This document shows positions 47,226-56,091 of a stretch of 64,000 bases of DNA, piece after piece. The stretch spans positions 1,860,001-1,924,000 of the forward strand of contig OZ240669.1 in the NCBI GenBank assembly GCA_965198635.1, written 5' to 3'. The notes beneath the pieces are model-generated. The model was not told the DNA's origin and made no database searches. It saw only the letters and a program-made list of their open reading frames with translations. The stretch is from Granulicella sp965198635. GTDB taxonomy: Bacteria; Acidobacteriota; Terriglobia; Terriglobales; Acidobacteriaceae. Positions within the stretch are counted from its first letter, which is position 1. Every line of letters begins with the position of its first letter. The translations under genes and the position numbers were made by a program.

Positions 47226-47971
47226 AACCGGCCCGGAGCGGACTGATCGAAGCGAACGTTGTCGGAGTCGATACCCGCCTCGGCCAGCAGGCGAAGCCAG
47301 TCTCCCTTCCGGAATCCACGCCGGATCGAGACGGGACCGTCGTGACGCACCAGAGGTCCCCAGCGCATCACGCGGGAAAAAATGTTGAAGAGGCGATAGG
47401 ACCGGGCACTGCGCAGTAGATCGTTGATAAACCAGCCTACGGAGGCAGTTTGCTCCATCCAGCGCAGAAAGGCGACGATCTCGTCGTCGCGCATGTGGTG
47501 CGTCATTAGCGCGCTGAAGATGACATCCTGCCCCTGTGCGGGGGGTGTGGCCAGAGCATCGCCGGTGAGCCAGGCCGCCGGTCCGCTCCAGCCGGCGGGG
47601 GGAAATGCGGCATTCAGCTCGTCGGCGGCGCGAGCGGCCATCGGGTTCAGGTCAACCCCGGTCAGACGGACGGCCAGGCCTCGCTTTTTTGCGTTCTGCC
47701 CGAACAGCCGCAGACCGGTTCCGCTGCCGTAGCCGACCTCCAGCACCCTGAGGCGCTGCGGGTACTGCCGGGCTGCGATGCGCTTCAGGAACAGGCGGTT
47801 CGGCCGAAAGCCGAAGGTCCAGCGATTCACCTGGTCGAGCTCCTGCAGGCAGTCGCGGAACTCCTCGTAGGAACAGTCCTGCTCCATCCACTCCGGCAGG
47901 TCGGGTGGGTCGACTCTGGTGCTGAAATCAATCGCCGAGGCCTTTGGCACCGTTGTATGTTTATGCGGCAT
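47204..47971 (-). CDS. class I SAM-dependent methyltransferase of the type III PKS operon
   Basis: Methyltransferase of 255 residues. SAM motif I is VLEVGYGSGTGLRLFG (~75-90); the acidic residue of motif II lies in LTGVDLNPMAARAA; the post-I block is VIFSALMTHHMRDDEIVAFLRWM. The GWFINDLLRSARSYRLFN stretch after it is typical of the small-molecule methyltransferases found beside bacterial chalcone-synthase-like genes. The ATG at 47971 lies 11 bases inside the PKS gene, and its 3' end overlaps the flavoprotein gene by 22 bases. O-methylation of a phenolic polyketide is the natural inference; C-methylation is possible. Confidence 0.88.
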   Translation of the reverse strand: MPHKHTTVPKASAIDFSTRVDPPDLPEWMEQDCSYEEFRDCLQELDQVNRWTFGFRPNRLFLKRIAARQYPQRLRVLEVGYGSGTGLRLFGQNAKKRGLAVRLTGVDLNPMAARAADELNAAFPPAGWSGPAAWLTGDALATPPAQGQDVIFSALMTHHMRDDEIVAFLRWMEQTASVGWFINDLLRSARSYRLFNIFSRVMRWGPLVRHDGPVSIRRGFRKGDWLRLLAEAGIDSDNVRFDQSAPGRLCLTRIH

Positions 47972-49040
47972 GGAACAGCATCGTCTCCGCGGTTAAGCCC
48001 GGCCCAAAGCTCATGGCGCAGCCCTGCTGGCCGGGTTGCGCCGCCGCCATCAGGCGCTGCAGCACAAACATCACGGTCGCCGAACTCATATTGCCGAACT
48101 CTTCCAGAACCTCCCTTGAACATTGCAGAGCCGCCGCCGGCAGCCCCAGCCCACGCTCCACTGCGTCCAGAACGCTCTTGCCGCCCGGATGCACGCCCCA
48201 CAATGAAATCTCCTCTTGGCGAAGCGATCCAAGCACCTCGCCGCCGCCATGCTCGAGCGCCTTGCCGATCGCACCCGGGACCCGCCCGCTGAGCAGCATG
48301 TCGAAACCCACGCCGCCAATCCGCCAGGTGATCAGATCGCGGGTGGTCGGGATCAGCACGGCGCGGAAGCTGTCCAGGGCAAAGCCTGTGGGCTCGGCGG
48401 AGATGAGGCTGGCGGCGCAGCCGTCGGCGAAGACCAGGAAGCTTAGCACCTGCTCGAGGTCGGCAGTCTCCTGCAGATGAAGGGTGCAGAGCTCAAGGTT
48501 CACCATCAGGACGCGGGCCTCGGGCTCGGAACGGACGATGTGCCGGGCGATCTTCAGGCCGTTGATGGCGGCATAACAGCCCATGAAGCCGATCACCGTG
48601 CGTTCGACGTCGGTGCGCAGCCCCAGATACTCCACGGCCTCAAAATCAAGCCCGGGCGCGTATAGGCCGGTGCAGGTGGTGATAATCACGTGCGAGATAG
48701 AAGAGCGCTCGGCCTCGCTCAGCCGCAGGTTGTCGAGCGCCCGTCGCATCAGAATGGGGGCAAACCGCTCGTACACGCCCATACGCTCGGCGGTATGCGG
48801 GAAGTCGCCGGTGGAATAGAACTCGTGCGCGTTGATATGGAACTCGGTCGAGGCCTCATTGGGCGTCAGCACCGAATAGCGGTGTGCGATGCCGGAGCGG
48901 CTCGACATGCGGTTGAACAGAGCCCGCACCCGGGGCTCCGCCCTGGCGGCGAGCAGGCTGTCCGCGAAAGCCACAAAGGCATTGTGCACATCGTGATCGG
49001 GCACGGCCGTGGCAATGCGGTTCAGGAAAACCTCGTTCAA
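47961..49040 (-). CDS. type III polyketide synthase (chalcone/stilbene synthase family)
   Basis: Homodimeric condensing enzyme that extends an acyl-CoA starter with malonyl-CoA and cyclises the product. 359 residues from a TTG at 49040 with GGAGG eight bases upstream. The Cys-His-Asn triad is intact: Cys in GFMGCYAAINGLK (~153), His in WGVHPGGKSVLD (~284) and Asn in EFGNMSSATVMF (~316). The C-terminal CAMSFGPGLTAETMLF corresponds to the family GFGPG loop, here SFGPG. It is the first gene of an overlapping trio with a methyltransferase and a flavoprotein. The order resembles the Streptomyces griseus srsABC phenolic-lipid operon. Product not determined; alkylresorcinol or alkylpyrone is the leading guess. 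Confidence 0.95.
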   Translation of the reverse strand: MNEVFLNRIATAVPDHDVHNAFVAFADSLLAARAEPRVRALFNRMSSRSGIAHRYSVLTPNEASTEFHINAHEFYSTGDFPHTAERMGVYERFAPILMRRALDNLRLSEAERSSISHVIITTCTGLYAPGLDFEAVEYLGLRTDVERTVIGFMGCYAAINGLKIARHIVRSEPEARVLMVNLELCTLHLQETADLEQVLSFLVFADGCAASLISAEPTGFALDSFRAVLIPTTRDLITWRIGGVGFDMLLSGRVPGAIGKALEHGGGEVLGSLRQEEISLWGVHPGGKSVLDAVERGLGLPAAALQCSREVLEEFGNMSSATVMFVLQRLMAAAQPGQQGCAMSFGPGLTAETMLFHAA

Positions 49041-49224
49041 CGCACGCGCCTCCGCAGGAATTATTAAAATCTTAGATGCGCAAAGAGCTTGTAGCTGCTC
49101 CCTGAGGCGACCGATGCTTGGTAACCCGGCGACGAACCGGTCGTGCGGCCGGCATTGCTAGAAAGACCAGGCCTGGCCGGCGGGCGGTACACTCAGGTTT
49201 GGGCGCCGGTCCCGCGCGAGCACT

Positions 49225-50454
49225 ATGGCCATGGAACGAAAAGACGCTCTCCGCATGGCCCTCGCCTCTCTGTGGGCCAATAAGCTGCGGACGGTGCTGA
49301 CGCTGCTGGGCGTCGTCATCGGCGTGGCGAGCGTGATCGCGGTGGTGACCCTGGTGAACGGGGCCAACCGCTACGTCGCCACCAAGGTTGCGAGCTTCGG
49401 GGCGGACGTTTTTACCGCCAACCAGATGCCCACGCTGGTGACCAACTACGAGGATTACCTTCGCTACACCAAGCGCAAGGTGCTGGGACTGCCGGAGTAT
49501 CACGCGGTGCAATCGGGCTGCCGCACCTGCCAGATGGTAGGCGCGAGCGAGACCACGGCCGGCACCATCGTGGCCGGCCGGCAGAGCTCCACCGGCACCC
49601 AGGTGCGCGGCTACACGGCGCTGATGCCCGACATGCTGAGCCTGAACCTGACCGAAGGCCGCGCCTTCAGCCAGGTGGAGGAGGATCACGCCACACACGT
49701 GGTCATGATCGGCACCGACATCGAGGAAAACCTGCTGGGCAACGCCGACCCGCTTGGGCGCGAGATTCGCGTCGATGGCGTGCCGTACACGGTGATCGGC
49801 CTCGGCGAAAAAAAAGGCAAGACGCTGGGCATCAGCCAGGACGACTGGGTGGCCATTCCGCTGACCGCCTTCCAGCGCACATACGGCACGGCGAAGTCGA
49901 TCTCCATTGCGGTGAAGGGCGGCAACGGCGCCGCGCAGGAAAACGCAATGGACGAGACTCGCGTTCTGCTGCGCTCCGTGCGCCACGACCGCCCCGGCAC
50001 GGAGGACAGCTTTGCGCTAGAAACCAGCAACGGGCTGGTCTCGCTGTGGGGCCAGATCTCCGGTTCGTTTGAACTGGTGGCTGTCTCCATCGCCGCGATC
50101 TCCCTTGTGGTGGGCGGCATCGTAATCATGAACATCATGCTGGTGTCGGTAACGGAGCGCACCCGCGAGATCGGCGTCCGCAAGGCGCTGGGTGCGAGCC
50201 GCGGCGATGTGCTGCTGCAGTTTTTGATGGAGTCGGCGATTATGGCGCTGCTGGGCGGAGCGATCGGTGTGGTTGTCGGTGTGGGTGGAGCGGAGGCGGT
50301 GACGATCGCATTGAATTTCCCGTCGCATGTGGCGCTGTGGAGCGTGTTTGCCGGGCTGGGCGTCGCGGTCGGCGTAGGTGTGTTCTTCGGCGTGTACCCG
50401 GCGCGCAAGGCAGCGGAGCTGGATCCCATCGTCGCGCTGCGGAGTGAGTTCTAA
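49225..50454 (+). CDS. MacB/FtsX-type ABC transporter permease, first of a pair
   Basis: Membrane subunit of 409 residues. Layout: TM1 after LRMALASLWANKLRTVLTLLGVVIGVASVIAV, a large periplasmic MacB_PCD domain (~45-285), then three membrane helices of the FtsX domain with SVTERTREIGVRKALGASRGDVLLQFLMES and a closing PARKAAELDPIVALRSEF. These blocks are the hallmark of type VII (mechanotransmission) ABC systems, which extrude lipoproteins, peptides or drugs from the periplasm. The next gene, three bases downstream, encodes a paralogous permease, so the two may form a heterodimer. No ATPase gene lies beside them. Confidence 0.9.
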   Translation: MAMERKDALRMALASLWANKLRTVLTLLGVVIGVASVIAVVTLVNGANRYVATKVASFGADVFTANQMPTLVTNYEDYLRYTKRKVLGLPEYHAVQSGCRTCQMVGASETTAGTIVAGRQSSTGTQVRGYTALMPDMLSLNLTEGRAFSQVEEDHATHVVMIGTDIEENLLGNADPLGREIRVDGVPYTVIGLGEKKGKTLGISQDDWVAIPLTAFQRTYGTAKSISIAVKGGNGAAQENAMDETRVLLRSVRHDRPGTEDSFALETSNGLVSLWGQISGSFELVAVSIAAISLVVGGIVIMNIMLVSVTERTREIGVRKALGASRGDVLLQFLMESAIMALLGGAIGVVVGVGGAEAVTIALNFPSHVALWSVFAGLGVAVGVGVFFGVYPARKAAELDPIVALRSEF

Positions 50455-50457
50455 CCT

Positions 50458-51714
50458 ATGGCAAACCTGCAGGCATCCCAGCAGCGCGAAGCGGTCATCA
50501 TGGCGCTTGACACCCTGCGCGCTAACAAACTGCGCTCGGGGCTGACGATTCTGGGTATTGTGATCGGCGTCATCACCGTCATCGCGATCTCCTCGGTGAT
50601 TAACGGGTTGAACAACTCGGTTTCGGCGCTGGTGGAGCAATTCGGGACCAACGTGATGTGGATTGCGCGCATGTCGCCCATTACCATTCGGCCGACGGCG
50701 GAGATGCTGGCGCGCAAGCAGCTGACCTATGACGACATGCTGGCCATCGGCACGCTGCCGCACATCGTCGCCTCCAGCGCCAACCTGCGCTACCAGGACA
50801 TGCGCTTCAACACCGGCCTGGCGACGGCAAAGTACGGTAATCGCAAGGCGGAGCACCTTACCTTGACCGGCGACAGCGTCTCCAACGGAGAAGTGTACGA
50901 GGAGAAGATCGTCTACGGACGCTACTTCACGGCCTCCGACCAGCAACGCGCTGCCGACGTGGCGATCCTGGGCAATGACACGGCGGGGGAGCTCTTTGGC
51001 GAGGCCGACCCGACCGGCAAGGAGATCACCGTGGAAGGCCGCGCCTTTACCGTGATCGGCACGATGGACAAGCGCAAATCGGCCTTCGGCGTGGGCAAGA
51101 ATCCCGAAGACAACATGGTGTACATGCCCATCACCACCTTCCACAAGCTGCACCCGGAGATCCTGGAGTACTGGATCAGTGCGCGGATCGACGATCAGAA
51201 GAACAAACCCATCGCCGAGGACGAGATCCGCGAGCTGCTGCGCCGCCGCCGCAAGGTGCCCAACGTGGCCGAGGACAACTTCGCGATCTTCGGGCCGGAT
51301 TCGATCACCAAGCTCTGGTCGCAGATCACGGGCAGCCTGTTTTTGTTGATGCTGGGCCTGAGCGCCGTGGGCCTGATGGTCGGCGGCGTGGGCGTGATGA
51401 ACATCATGCTGGTCTCGGTGACGGAGCGCACGCGCGAGATCGGCATCCGCAAGGCGATCGGCGCCACGCGCGGGACGATTCTGCTGCAATTCACAGTGGA
51501 GGCCGTGGTGCTTTGCGCGGTGGGCGGTGTGCTTGGCGTCGCCGTGGGTTCGCTGATTGCGTTTGGGCTGCACTTTTTGATGAGTTCGCAGGTAAGCCTA
51601 GTCTGGATCTCCGCGGCGTTTGTCTCCTCCTGTGCGATCGGGCTTGTGTTCGGCATCTACCCCGCGTGGAAGGCCTCAACGCTGGACCCGATCGATGCCC
51701 TGCGCTATGAGTGA
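50458..51714 (+). CDS. MacB/FtsX-type ABC transporter permease, second of a pair
   Basis: 418-residue paralogue of the preceding gene with the same layout: ALDTLRANKLRSGLTILGIVIGVITVIAISSV (TM1), a periplasmic MacB_PCD domain, and FtsX helices with VTERTREIGIRKAIGATRGTILLQF and PAWKASTLDPIDALRYE at the end. The gap to the upstream stop is three bases, so both come from one transcript. The two copies clearly descend from a common ancestor but have diverged through the periplasmic domain, consistent with a heterodimeric permease. The cognate ATPase is not in the window. Its last codons and stop are repeated in tandem directly downstream. Confidence 0.9.
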   Translation: MANLQASQQREAVIMALDTLRANKLRSGLTILGIVIGVITVIAISSVINGLNNSVSALVEQFGTNVMWIARMSPITIRPTAEMLARKQLTYDDMLAIGTLPHIVASSANLRYQDMRFNTGLATAKYGNRKAEHLTLTGDSVSNGEVYEEKIVYGRYFTASDQQRAADVAILGNDTAGELFGEADPTGKEITVEGRAFTVIGTMDKRKSAFGVGKNPEDNMVYMPITTFHKLHPEILEYWISARIDDQKNKPIAEDEIRELLRRRRKVPNVAEDNFAIFGPDSITKLWSQITGSLFLLMLGLSAVGLMVGGVGVMNIMLVSVTERTREIGIRKAIGATRGTILLQFTVEAVVLCAVGGVLGVAVGSLIAFGLHFLMSSQVSLVWISAAFVSSCAIGLVFGIYPAWKASTLDPIDALRYE

Positions 51715-51758
51715 ACGATCGCGCTATGAGTGAATGCCTGCGCTATGAGTAAACGATC
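51702..51758. repeat. three tandem 19-bp repeats copying the stop codon of the permease gene
   Basis: Units at 51702-51720, 51721-51739 and 51740-51758 share GCGCTATGAGT-G/A-AA followed by CGATC or TGCCT. Each encodes L-R-Y-E-stop in the permease frame of unit one (TGA, TGA and TAA stops). A fourth, eroded copy follows to about 51788. The array looks like slippage or recombination at the gene's 3' end. Confidence 0.85.
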
Positions 51759-51855
51759 GCGGAGTGAATGATCGCGCGGTAAGCGATCACCGGAGCCTGC
51801 CGCGGCGGCATGCGAAGCCCACAAGGGGTGCGCCCTTTGACTACACTAGACAGCG

Positions 51856-53049
51856 GTGAATGCTTTCCTCTCCGCGTTGCCTTTTCTGACCGCGCTGCTT
51901 ACCCTTTGCGGCATCGGCTACAGCTTGCTCGCGCTTTGGGGGCTGCGCTCGTTTCAGCGCGCGGTAAAGGCGTCGGCGGCCCGGCCTGCCGGTTTGCGGC
52001 CCATGCCCGGGGTTTCGGTGCTGAAGCCGCTGCGCGGCGCGGATCCGCGCATGTATGCGGGCTTTGTCAGCCACTGCGTTCAGCAGTATGAAGGTCCGTT
52101 TGAGCTGATCTTCGGCGTGGGCACACTCGCGGACACGGCCGTGGCCGAGGTGGCGCGGCTGCAGCTGGAGTACCCCGACGTGCCCATCCGCCTGATGGAA
52201 TGTCCGGCTCGGCTGGGATCCAATGGCAAAGTGTCTTCCCTCGCCCAGATGCTGCCCTGTGCGCGCTATGAGCATGTGCTGGTGAACGATTCCGACATCC
52301 TGGTGGGGCCGAAGTACCTGCAGCATGTGATGGCGCCGTTTGCCGCGGAGGCAATGGTACCTACCCAAAAGCGGGTGCTCGGACTGATCACGGTGCCCTA
52401 CATCGGGCGGGCTTCCGCGACGGTGTGTTCGCGCCTTGAGGCGTTGGGCATTGCCACGGACTTCATCCCCGGCGTGCTGGCGGCGCGGGCGCTGGAAGGC
52501 GGCCTGCGCTTTGGGCTGGGATCCACGCTGGCGACGACCAAGTCGGCGCTGGCGGCCGTCGGCGGCTTCGAAGCCCTGGCCGATCAGCTGGCCGATGACT
52601 ATGAGCTGGGCGCGCGGCTGCATGCCGCGGGCTACCGCGTGGAGCTGGTGCCGGAGGTTGTCGCCACCAGCATCCCTGCGTACGCGCTGCAGGGCTTTGC
52701 GGACCATCAGCTGCGCTGGTCGCGTTCCACCCGCGATTCGCGCCGGGCCGGCTATTTTGGGCTGTTGTTTACGTACGTCCTGCCCTGGGCTCTGTTTACC
52801 CTGGTCGCCAGCGGTGGCGAGCTTTGGAGCCTGTCGCTGCTGTCGATTGCACTGCTGGTGCGCCTCGCGGTGGCCTTGTCCGTCGGCGTGGGCCTGCTGC
52901 ACGACGAGCAGGTGCTGCGCGATCTGTTTCTGCTGCCGGTGCGTGATCTGTTCGGGTTGTTCTTCTGGGCCTGGAGCTATGCCGGCGATACCGTGGTATG
53001 GCGCGGCGAGCGGCTCCGGCTCCATCGCGGCACCTTGAGTAAAGTGTAA
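51856..53049 (+). CDS. hpnI: HpnI-like glycosyltransferase (ceramide-glucosyltransferase fold, GT21-type)
   Basis: Membrane glycosyltransferase of 397 residues starting with GTG at 51856. An N-terminal membrane helix (LSALPFLTALLTLCGIGYSLLAL) is followed by the GT-A domain: VSVLKPLRGADPRMYAGFVSH, the nucleotide-sugar Asp pair in LVNDSDILVG (~142-151), and the acceptor-side HQLRWSR motif (~292-298) equivalent to QxxRW. C-terminal helices anchor it in the membrane. This arrangement is shared by ceramide glucosyltransferases and by HpnI, which adds N-acetylglucosamine to bacteriohopanetetrol. As the window also encodes a squalene-hopene cyclase, HpnI is the best reading; another lipid acceptor is possible. 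Confidence 0.75.
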   Translation: MNAFLSALPFLTALLTLCGIGYSLLALWGLRSFQRAVKASAARPAGLRPMPGVSVLKPLRGADPRMYAGFVSHCVQQYEGPFELIFGVGTLADTAVAEVARLQLEYPDVPIRLMECPARLGSNGKVSSLAQMLPCARYEHVLVNDSDILVGPKYLQHVMAPFAAEAMVPTQKRVLGLITVPYIGRASATVCSRLEALGIATDFIPGVLAARALEGGLRFGLGSTLATTKSALAAVGGFEALADQLADDYELGARLHAAGYRVELVPEVVATSIPAYALQGFADHQLRWSRSTRDSRRAGYFGLLFTYVLPWALFTLVASGGELWSLSLLSIALLVRLAVALSVGVGLLHDEQVLRDLFLLPVRDLFGLFFWAWSYAGDTVVWRGERLRLHRGTLSKV

Positions 53050-53054
53050 AGCCA

Positions 53055-53081
53055 CTGCAAATGCAGAGTACGCATTTGCAG
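53055..53081. terminator. perfect 10-bp hairpin between convergent genes
   Basis: CTGCAAATGC (53055-53064) pairs with GCATTTGCAG (53072-53081) around a 7-base loop. It begins six bases after the stop of the hpnI-like gene and lies six bases from the stop of the DUF1003 gene on the other strand. A bidirectional terminator is likely; T-tracts are absent. Confidence 0.6.
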
Positions 53082-53086
53082 GTTGC

Positions 53087-53947
53087 TCAGCCTTGCAGAT
53101 CGTAAGGCTCACGCGGCTCATTGGGCCCGCGCAGCCGGTCTTCAATGTCTTCCATCTTGTCGCCGAGCTTGTGCAGGGTGCGTGAAAGGGACTGGATTTC
53201 GCTCTCGGCGCGCCGGTTCACTTCAAAATCCAACTCGGAGCGCAGGCGGTCCTTGGCGTCCTGCCGGTTCTGGCTCATCATGATGACGGGTGCCTGGATC
53301 GCTGCCAGCATGGAGAGAAAAAGATTCAGCAGGATAAAAGGATAGGGATCCCAGGCGTTGCCTCTAAGGCTCACGTTGATCGCGGTATAGGCGGTGAGCA
53401 CGATGCCGAACAGGATGATGAACTTCCAGGAGCCGCCGAAGGAGGCCACATGGTCGGCCATGCGCTCACCAAAGGTCTCGCGCTCGTCGATGAGCTCGTT
53501 GGGGTTCCGCTGGGAGCGCTGTCTCACCAGGCCCTGCGTGATGTGGATCTCTCTTGCCACCACGGTGAGCAGGTCAAGCCCGGCCATGGGCTTGCGTTGA
53601 AACAACTGGGTTAGATCGTGCCGGTCGACCTCGACGCAGGAGGTTCGCTCCATGGCGACCGCCGTGGTCTGGTGCGCGGCGTCGTCCAGCATGGAAGCGA
53701 AGCCGAAGAAGTCACCGTGCTTGGGTTCGGCGAACAGGACCTCCTGTCCATCCTGGTCGATGGAGGTGACGCGCACGGCGCCGCTGAGCACGATGAAAGC
53801 GCGGGCAGAAGCGTCGCCCGCCTTATAAATTCTCTGCTTTGCGTCGAAGTCACGAAGTTCTACCTGCTGCGCGAGCACGGCGAGCTCTTCCTCGTCGAGC
53901 AGGGCGAACAGCGGCACATGGCGAAGTTCTTGCGGGTCACAGGGCAT
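53087..53947 (-). CDS. cyclic-nucleotide-binding domain protein with DUF1003 membrane domain
   Basis: Protein of 286 residues from the ATG at 53947 (MPCDPQELRHVPLFALLD). Residues ~10-125 form a CRP-like cyclic-nucleotide-binding barrel (VELRDFDAKQRIYKAGDASARAFIVLSGAVRV, KHGDFFGFASMLDDAAHQTTAVA), without a DNA-binding HTH. The second part is DUF1003, with two membrane helices and its typical NPNELIDERETFGERMADHVASFGGSW, FILLNLFLSMLAAIQAPVIMMSQNRQ, AKDRLRSELDFEVNRRAE blocks, and a closing coiled coil. It probably senses a nucleotide at the membrane, but no output is known. It is the last gene of the minus-strand polysaccharide cluster. Confidence 0.85.
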   Translation of the reverse strand: MPCDPQELRHVPLFALLDEEELAVLAQQVELRDFDAKQRIYKAGDASARAFIVLSGAVRVTSIDQDGQEVLFAEPKHGDFFGFASMLDDAAHQTTAVAMERTSCVEVDRHDLTQLFQRKPMAGLDLLTVVAREIHITQGLVRQRSQRNPNELIDERETFGERMADHVASFGGSWKFIILFGIVLTAYTAINVSLRGNAWDPYPFILLNLFLSMLAAIQAPVIMMSQNRQDAKDRLRSELDFEVNRRAESEIQSLSRTLHKLGDKMEDIEDRLRGPNEPREPYDLQG

Positions 53948-54017
53948 AGGTCTTGGTGAACAGCAAGGCCCATGATACCTGTCGCAGATCAGCCAAGGAT
54001 GCACAAACCGTGGCCCG

Positions 54018-56042
54018 TTAGTGCAGGCTGCGTGCCCCGATGGCGGGCTGATTGCTCACGATCTCCTTGCCGCCGCTCCTGGCCAGCACATATACCGATC
54101 CGGGGAGCGCGGGCAAAGTGTTCGGCGGGTCGGTGAGCGATTGCCAGAGAAAGATACGCTGCGGGCCCTGCCACTTCGCCGCCAATGTCTCCGGTGTTTC
54201 GAAAATGTGTGGAGCATCGGGGAAGAATGAGCCGTACCAAAGGTTGGAGCTGCGGCCTTCGAGGATGTGGATGTCGTTGCGCTGCAGATAAAAGCCCAGC
54301 GTGGAGCCGGTTTCGTACTCACCATGGATGGCGACCAGATCCCCGGGCATCACCTGCGGTCGAATCGCTTCGGCCAACTGCGCGGAGCTGAGCACGGGGG
54401 CGAAGGTATCCAGACCCATGTGCGCGGCGAGTAGAAACCCAAAGGTGCTCGCAGCCAGCAGGAGGTTGCTCGCGTGCGTTTTGCGGCGCCAGCGCAGCCA
54501 CCAGGTCAGCGGCCAGCCCAGCCCAAGGCACAGGGCCGTCAGCGCAAGCGGGGTGCGGAACATCCCCATCGCCTTGGCGTTCAGATCGAGAAAATGCCCG
54601 AAGCTGAGAGCGTACTCGCCGGGGTTGGCCTGCAAGAGCTGAGATAGGTCAACGCCCGCCTCCGGCCGCTGTGTGTGCACGATGAAGAAGACGCAGACTG
54701 CCGCCGCGGCAAATCCCAGCAGCGCCAGAACACCCGCGACCCGCTGCCCGGCCCTATGAAAAGCTCTGCCTTGCTGCCGATTGAGGAGAGGCGAGGCCAG
54801 CCAGCCCGCGATTAGTACCGCCGCGCCGGGCAAGGCAGGCAAAACGTAGTACTCCTGCCGCGTGGAAAGGGAAAAGAAGAGCAGTACAAAGGCGATCCAG
54901 ATCACCAGCAACAGCAGGCCGCGGCGCCGCAGGGGAAGATCGTGACGCCGCAGCTGACTGCGCCACTTCGTTGAGCGCATAGGCGCGGCCCACGCCGTTG
55001 CCTTAAAGAGAAAGGCGGACCACGGCATCAGCCAAACGAAACACAACCCCCAGAAGAGCATGAGCGGCACGGTGTCGTAGTCGCGGGGAACGCGCAGGTT
55101 CAGGTAGCGCAGCACGTGTTCGTTCATGAAGTAGAACCAGGGCCAGCCGCGCACGTTGCCGTCGCTGGGCAGCGGCACGCTCCAGTGTCCCCAGGGCAGA
55201 ACGGCACTGGTGTCGCGCTCGAAGACGAAGGGTGCGGGATGGCCTTGCGTTGGATTCGCCATGCCCGCAAGGATGTGCCACGGTGCCGCTACGAGGAGAA
55301 AAACGAGGAGGGAGCTGTAAGGATGCAGCACCCGCAGGCGGTCTGCCGTGCGTCTGACACCTTTCGTGACCAGGAGATAGACGAGTACGATGCCGATCGG
55401 AAACACGATCCCGATTAGGCCTTTGGTAAGCACATTCAGCGCGCAGCTGAGAGCAAAGCCCCAGCACAAATGCCTGAGTTGGGCGGCATTCGCCGGGTTG
55501 CGTGCTGTCCCATCCAGTTCCTCGGTTCGCCAGAAGCACCGGAGCGCGATCGTGATCCAAAGGCAGACCAACGCATCGGGGATGGTGATGCGCGTGAAGA
55601 TGAAGATGCCGAAGCTGGACAGCAGAATGAGGACGGCATAGAACCCCGCGCGGGTGGAACGAAAGAGGGAGCGCGCCAACGATTCGCTACACAGGGCAAG
55701 CGCCAGCACGGCCAGTGCAAGCGGTACACGCGCGGCGGCCGCGAGCGCTGCGGGCCGGTGCACGCCGAAGAGGGTGGCCAAACGCATGCTGCCGGCCATG
55801 CCCCAGTAGAGCAGCGGCGCCTTCTCCAGGTAGCGGATCCCGTCGGCGTAGAGCGTCACGTAATCGTGGCGCAGCAGCATCTCTCGCGCGACCTCGACGT
55901 GTACGCTGTCGGCATCGTCCAGCAGCGCGGGGCGCCACAGCGTGAAGCTGCCGTAAAAGGCCAGCCACAGCAGAAGTAGCGTCCAGAGCGTGGAGCGAGG
56001 CCGGGCGGGAGCGCAGGCTGGAGGCGGTGCAGCAGACGTCAT
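54018..56042 (-). CDS. ArnT/PMT-family polytopic glycosyltransferase
   Basis: Integral-membrane sugar transferase of 674 residues with about 11-12 membrane helices in the first 470 residues and a C-terminal soluble tail. The GT-C catalytic loop is seen as RPALLDDADSVHVEVAREML (~37-56), with a DD pair, and RYLEKAPLLYWGMA (~70-83) matches the ArnT pattern for polyprenyl-linked sugar binding. Relatives add aminoarabinose or mannose to lipid A or proteins from undecaprenyl-phosphate sugars. Here the neighbourhood (SLBB exporter, Wzi, GT2) suggests decoration of an envelope polysaccharide or lipid. The start is an ATG at 56042, 50 bases after the exporter stop on the minus strand. Confidence 0.85.
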   Translation of the reverse strand: MTSAAPPPACAPARPRSTLWTLLLLWLAFYGSFTLWRPALLDDADSVHVEVAREMLLRHDYVTLYADGIRYLEKAPLLYWGMAGSMRLATLFGVHRPAALAAAARVPLALAVLALALCSESLARSLFRSTRAGFYAVLILLSSFGIFIFTRITIPDALVCLWITIALRCFWRTEELDGTARNPANAAQLRHLCWGFALSCALNVLTKGLIGIVFPIGIVLVYLLVTKGVRRTADRLRVLHPYSSLLVFLLVAAPWHILAGMANPTQGHPAPFVFERDTSAVLPWGHWSVPLPSDGNVRGWPWFYFMNEHVLRYLNLRVPRDYDTVPLMLFWGLCFVWLMPWSAFLFKATAWAAPMRSTKWRSQLRRHDLPLRRRGLLLLVIWIAFVLLFFSLSTRQEYYVLPALPGAAVLIAGWLASPLLNRQQGRAFHRAGQRVAGVLALLGFAAAAVCVFFIVHTQRPEAGVDLSQLLQANPGEYALSFGHFLDLNAKAMGMFRTPLALTALCLGLGWPLTWWLRWRRKTHASNLLLAASTFGFLLAAHMGLDTFAPVLSSAQLAEAIRPQVMPGDLVAIHGEYETGSTLGFYLQRNDIHILEGRSSNLWYGSFFPDAPHIFETPETLAAKWQGPQRIFLWQSLTDPPNTLPALPGSVYVLARSGGKEIVSNQPAIGARSLH

Positions 56043-56091
56043 CGGCTTCCAGTGTACGAGCCGCTGCAGGGACGCGGCGTCCTCCGAACGC

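Noticed and set aside
50017..51573. 518-codon minus-strand frame rich in His, Asp and Gln
   Set aside because: Shadow of the two ABC permease genes, whose plus-strand reading has clear MacB/FtsX motifs.
51841..53145. 434-codon minus-strand frame
   Set aside because: Shadow of the HpnI-like gene with the biased His/Gln/Arg composition typical of antisense frames in high-GC DNA.
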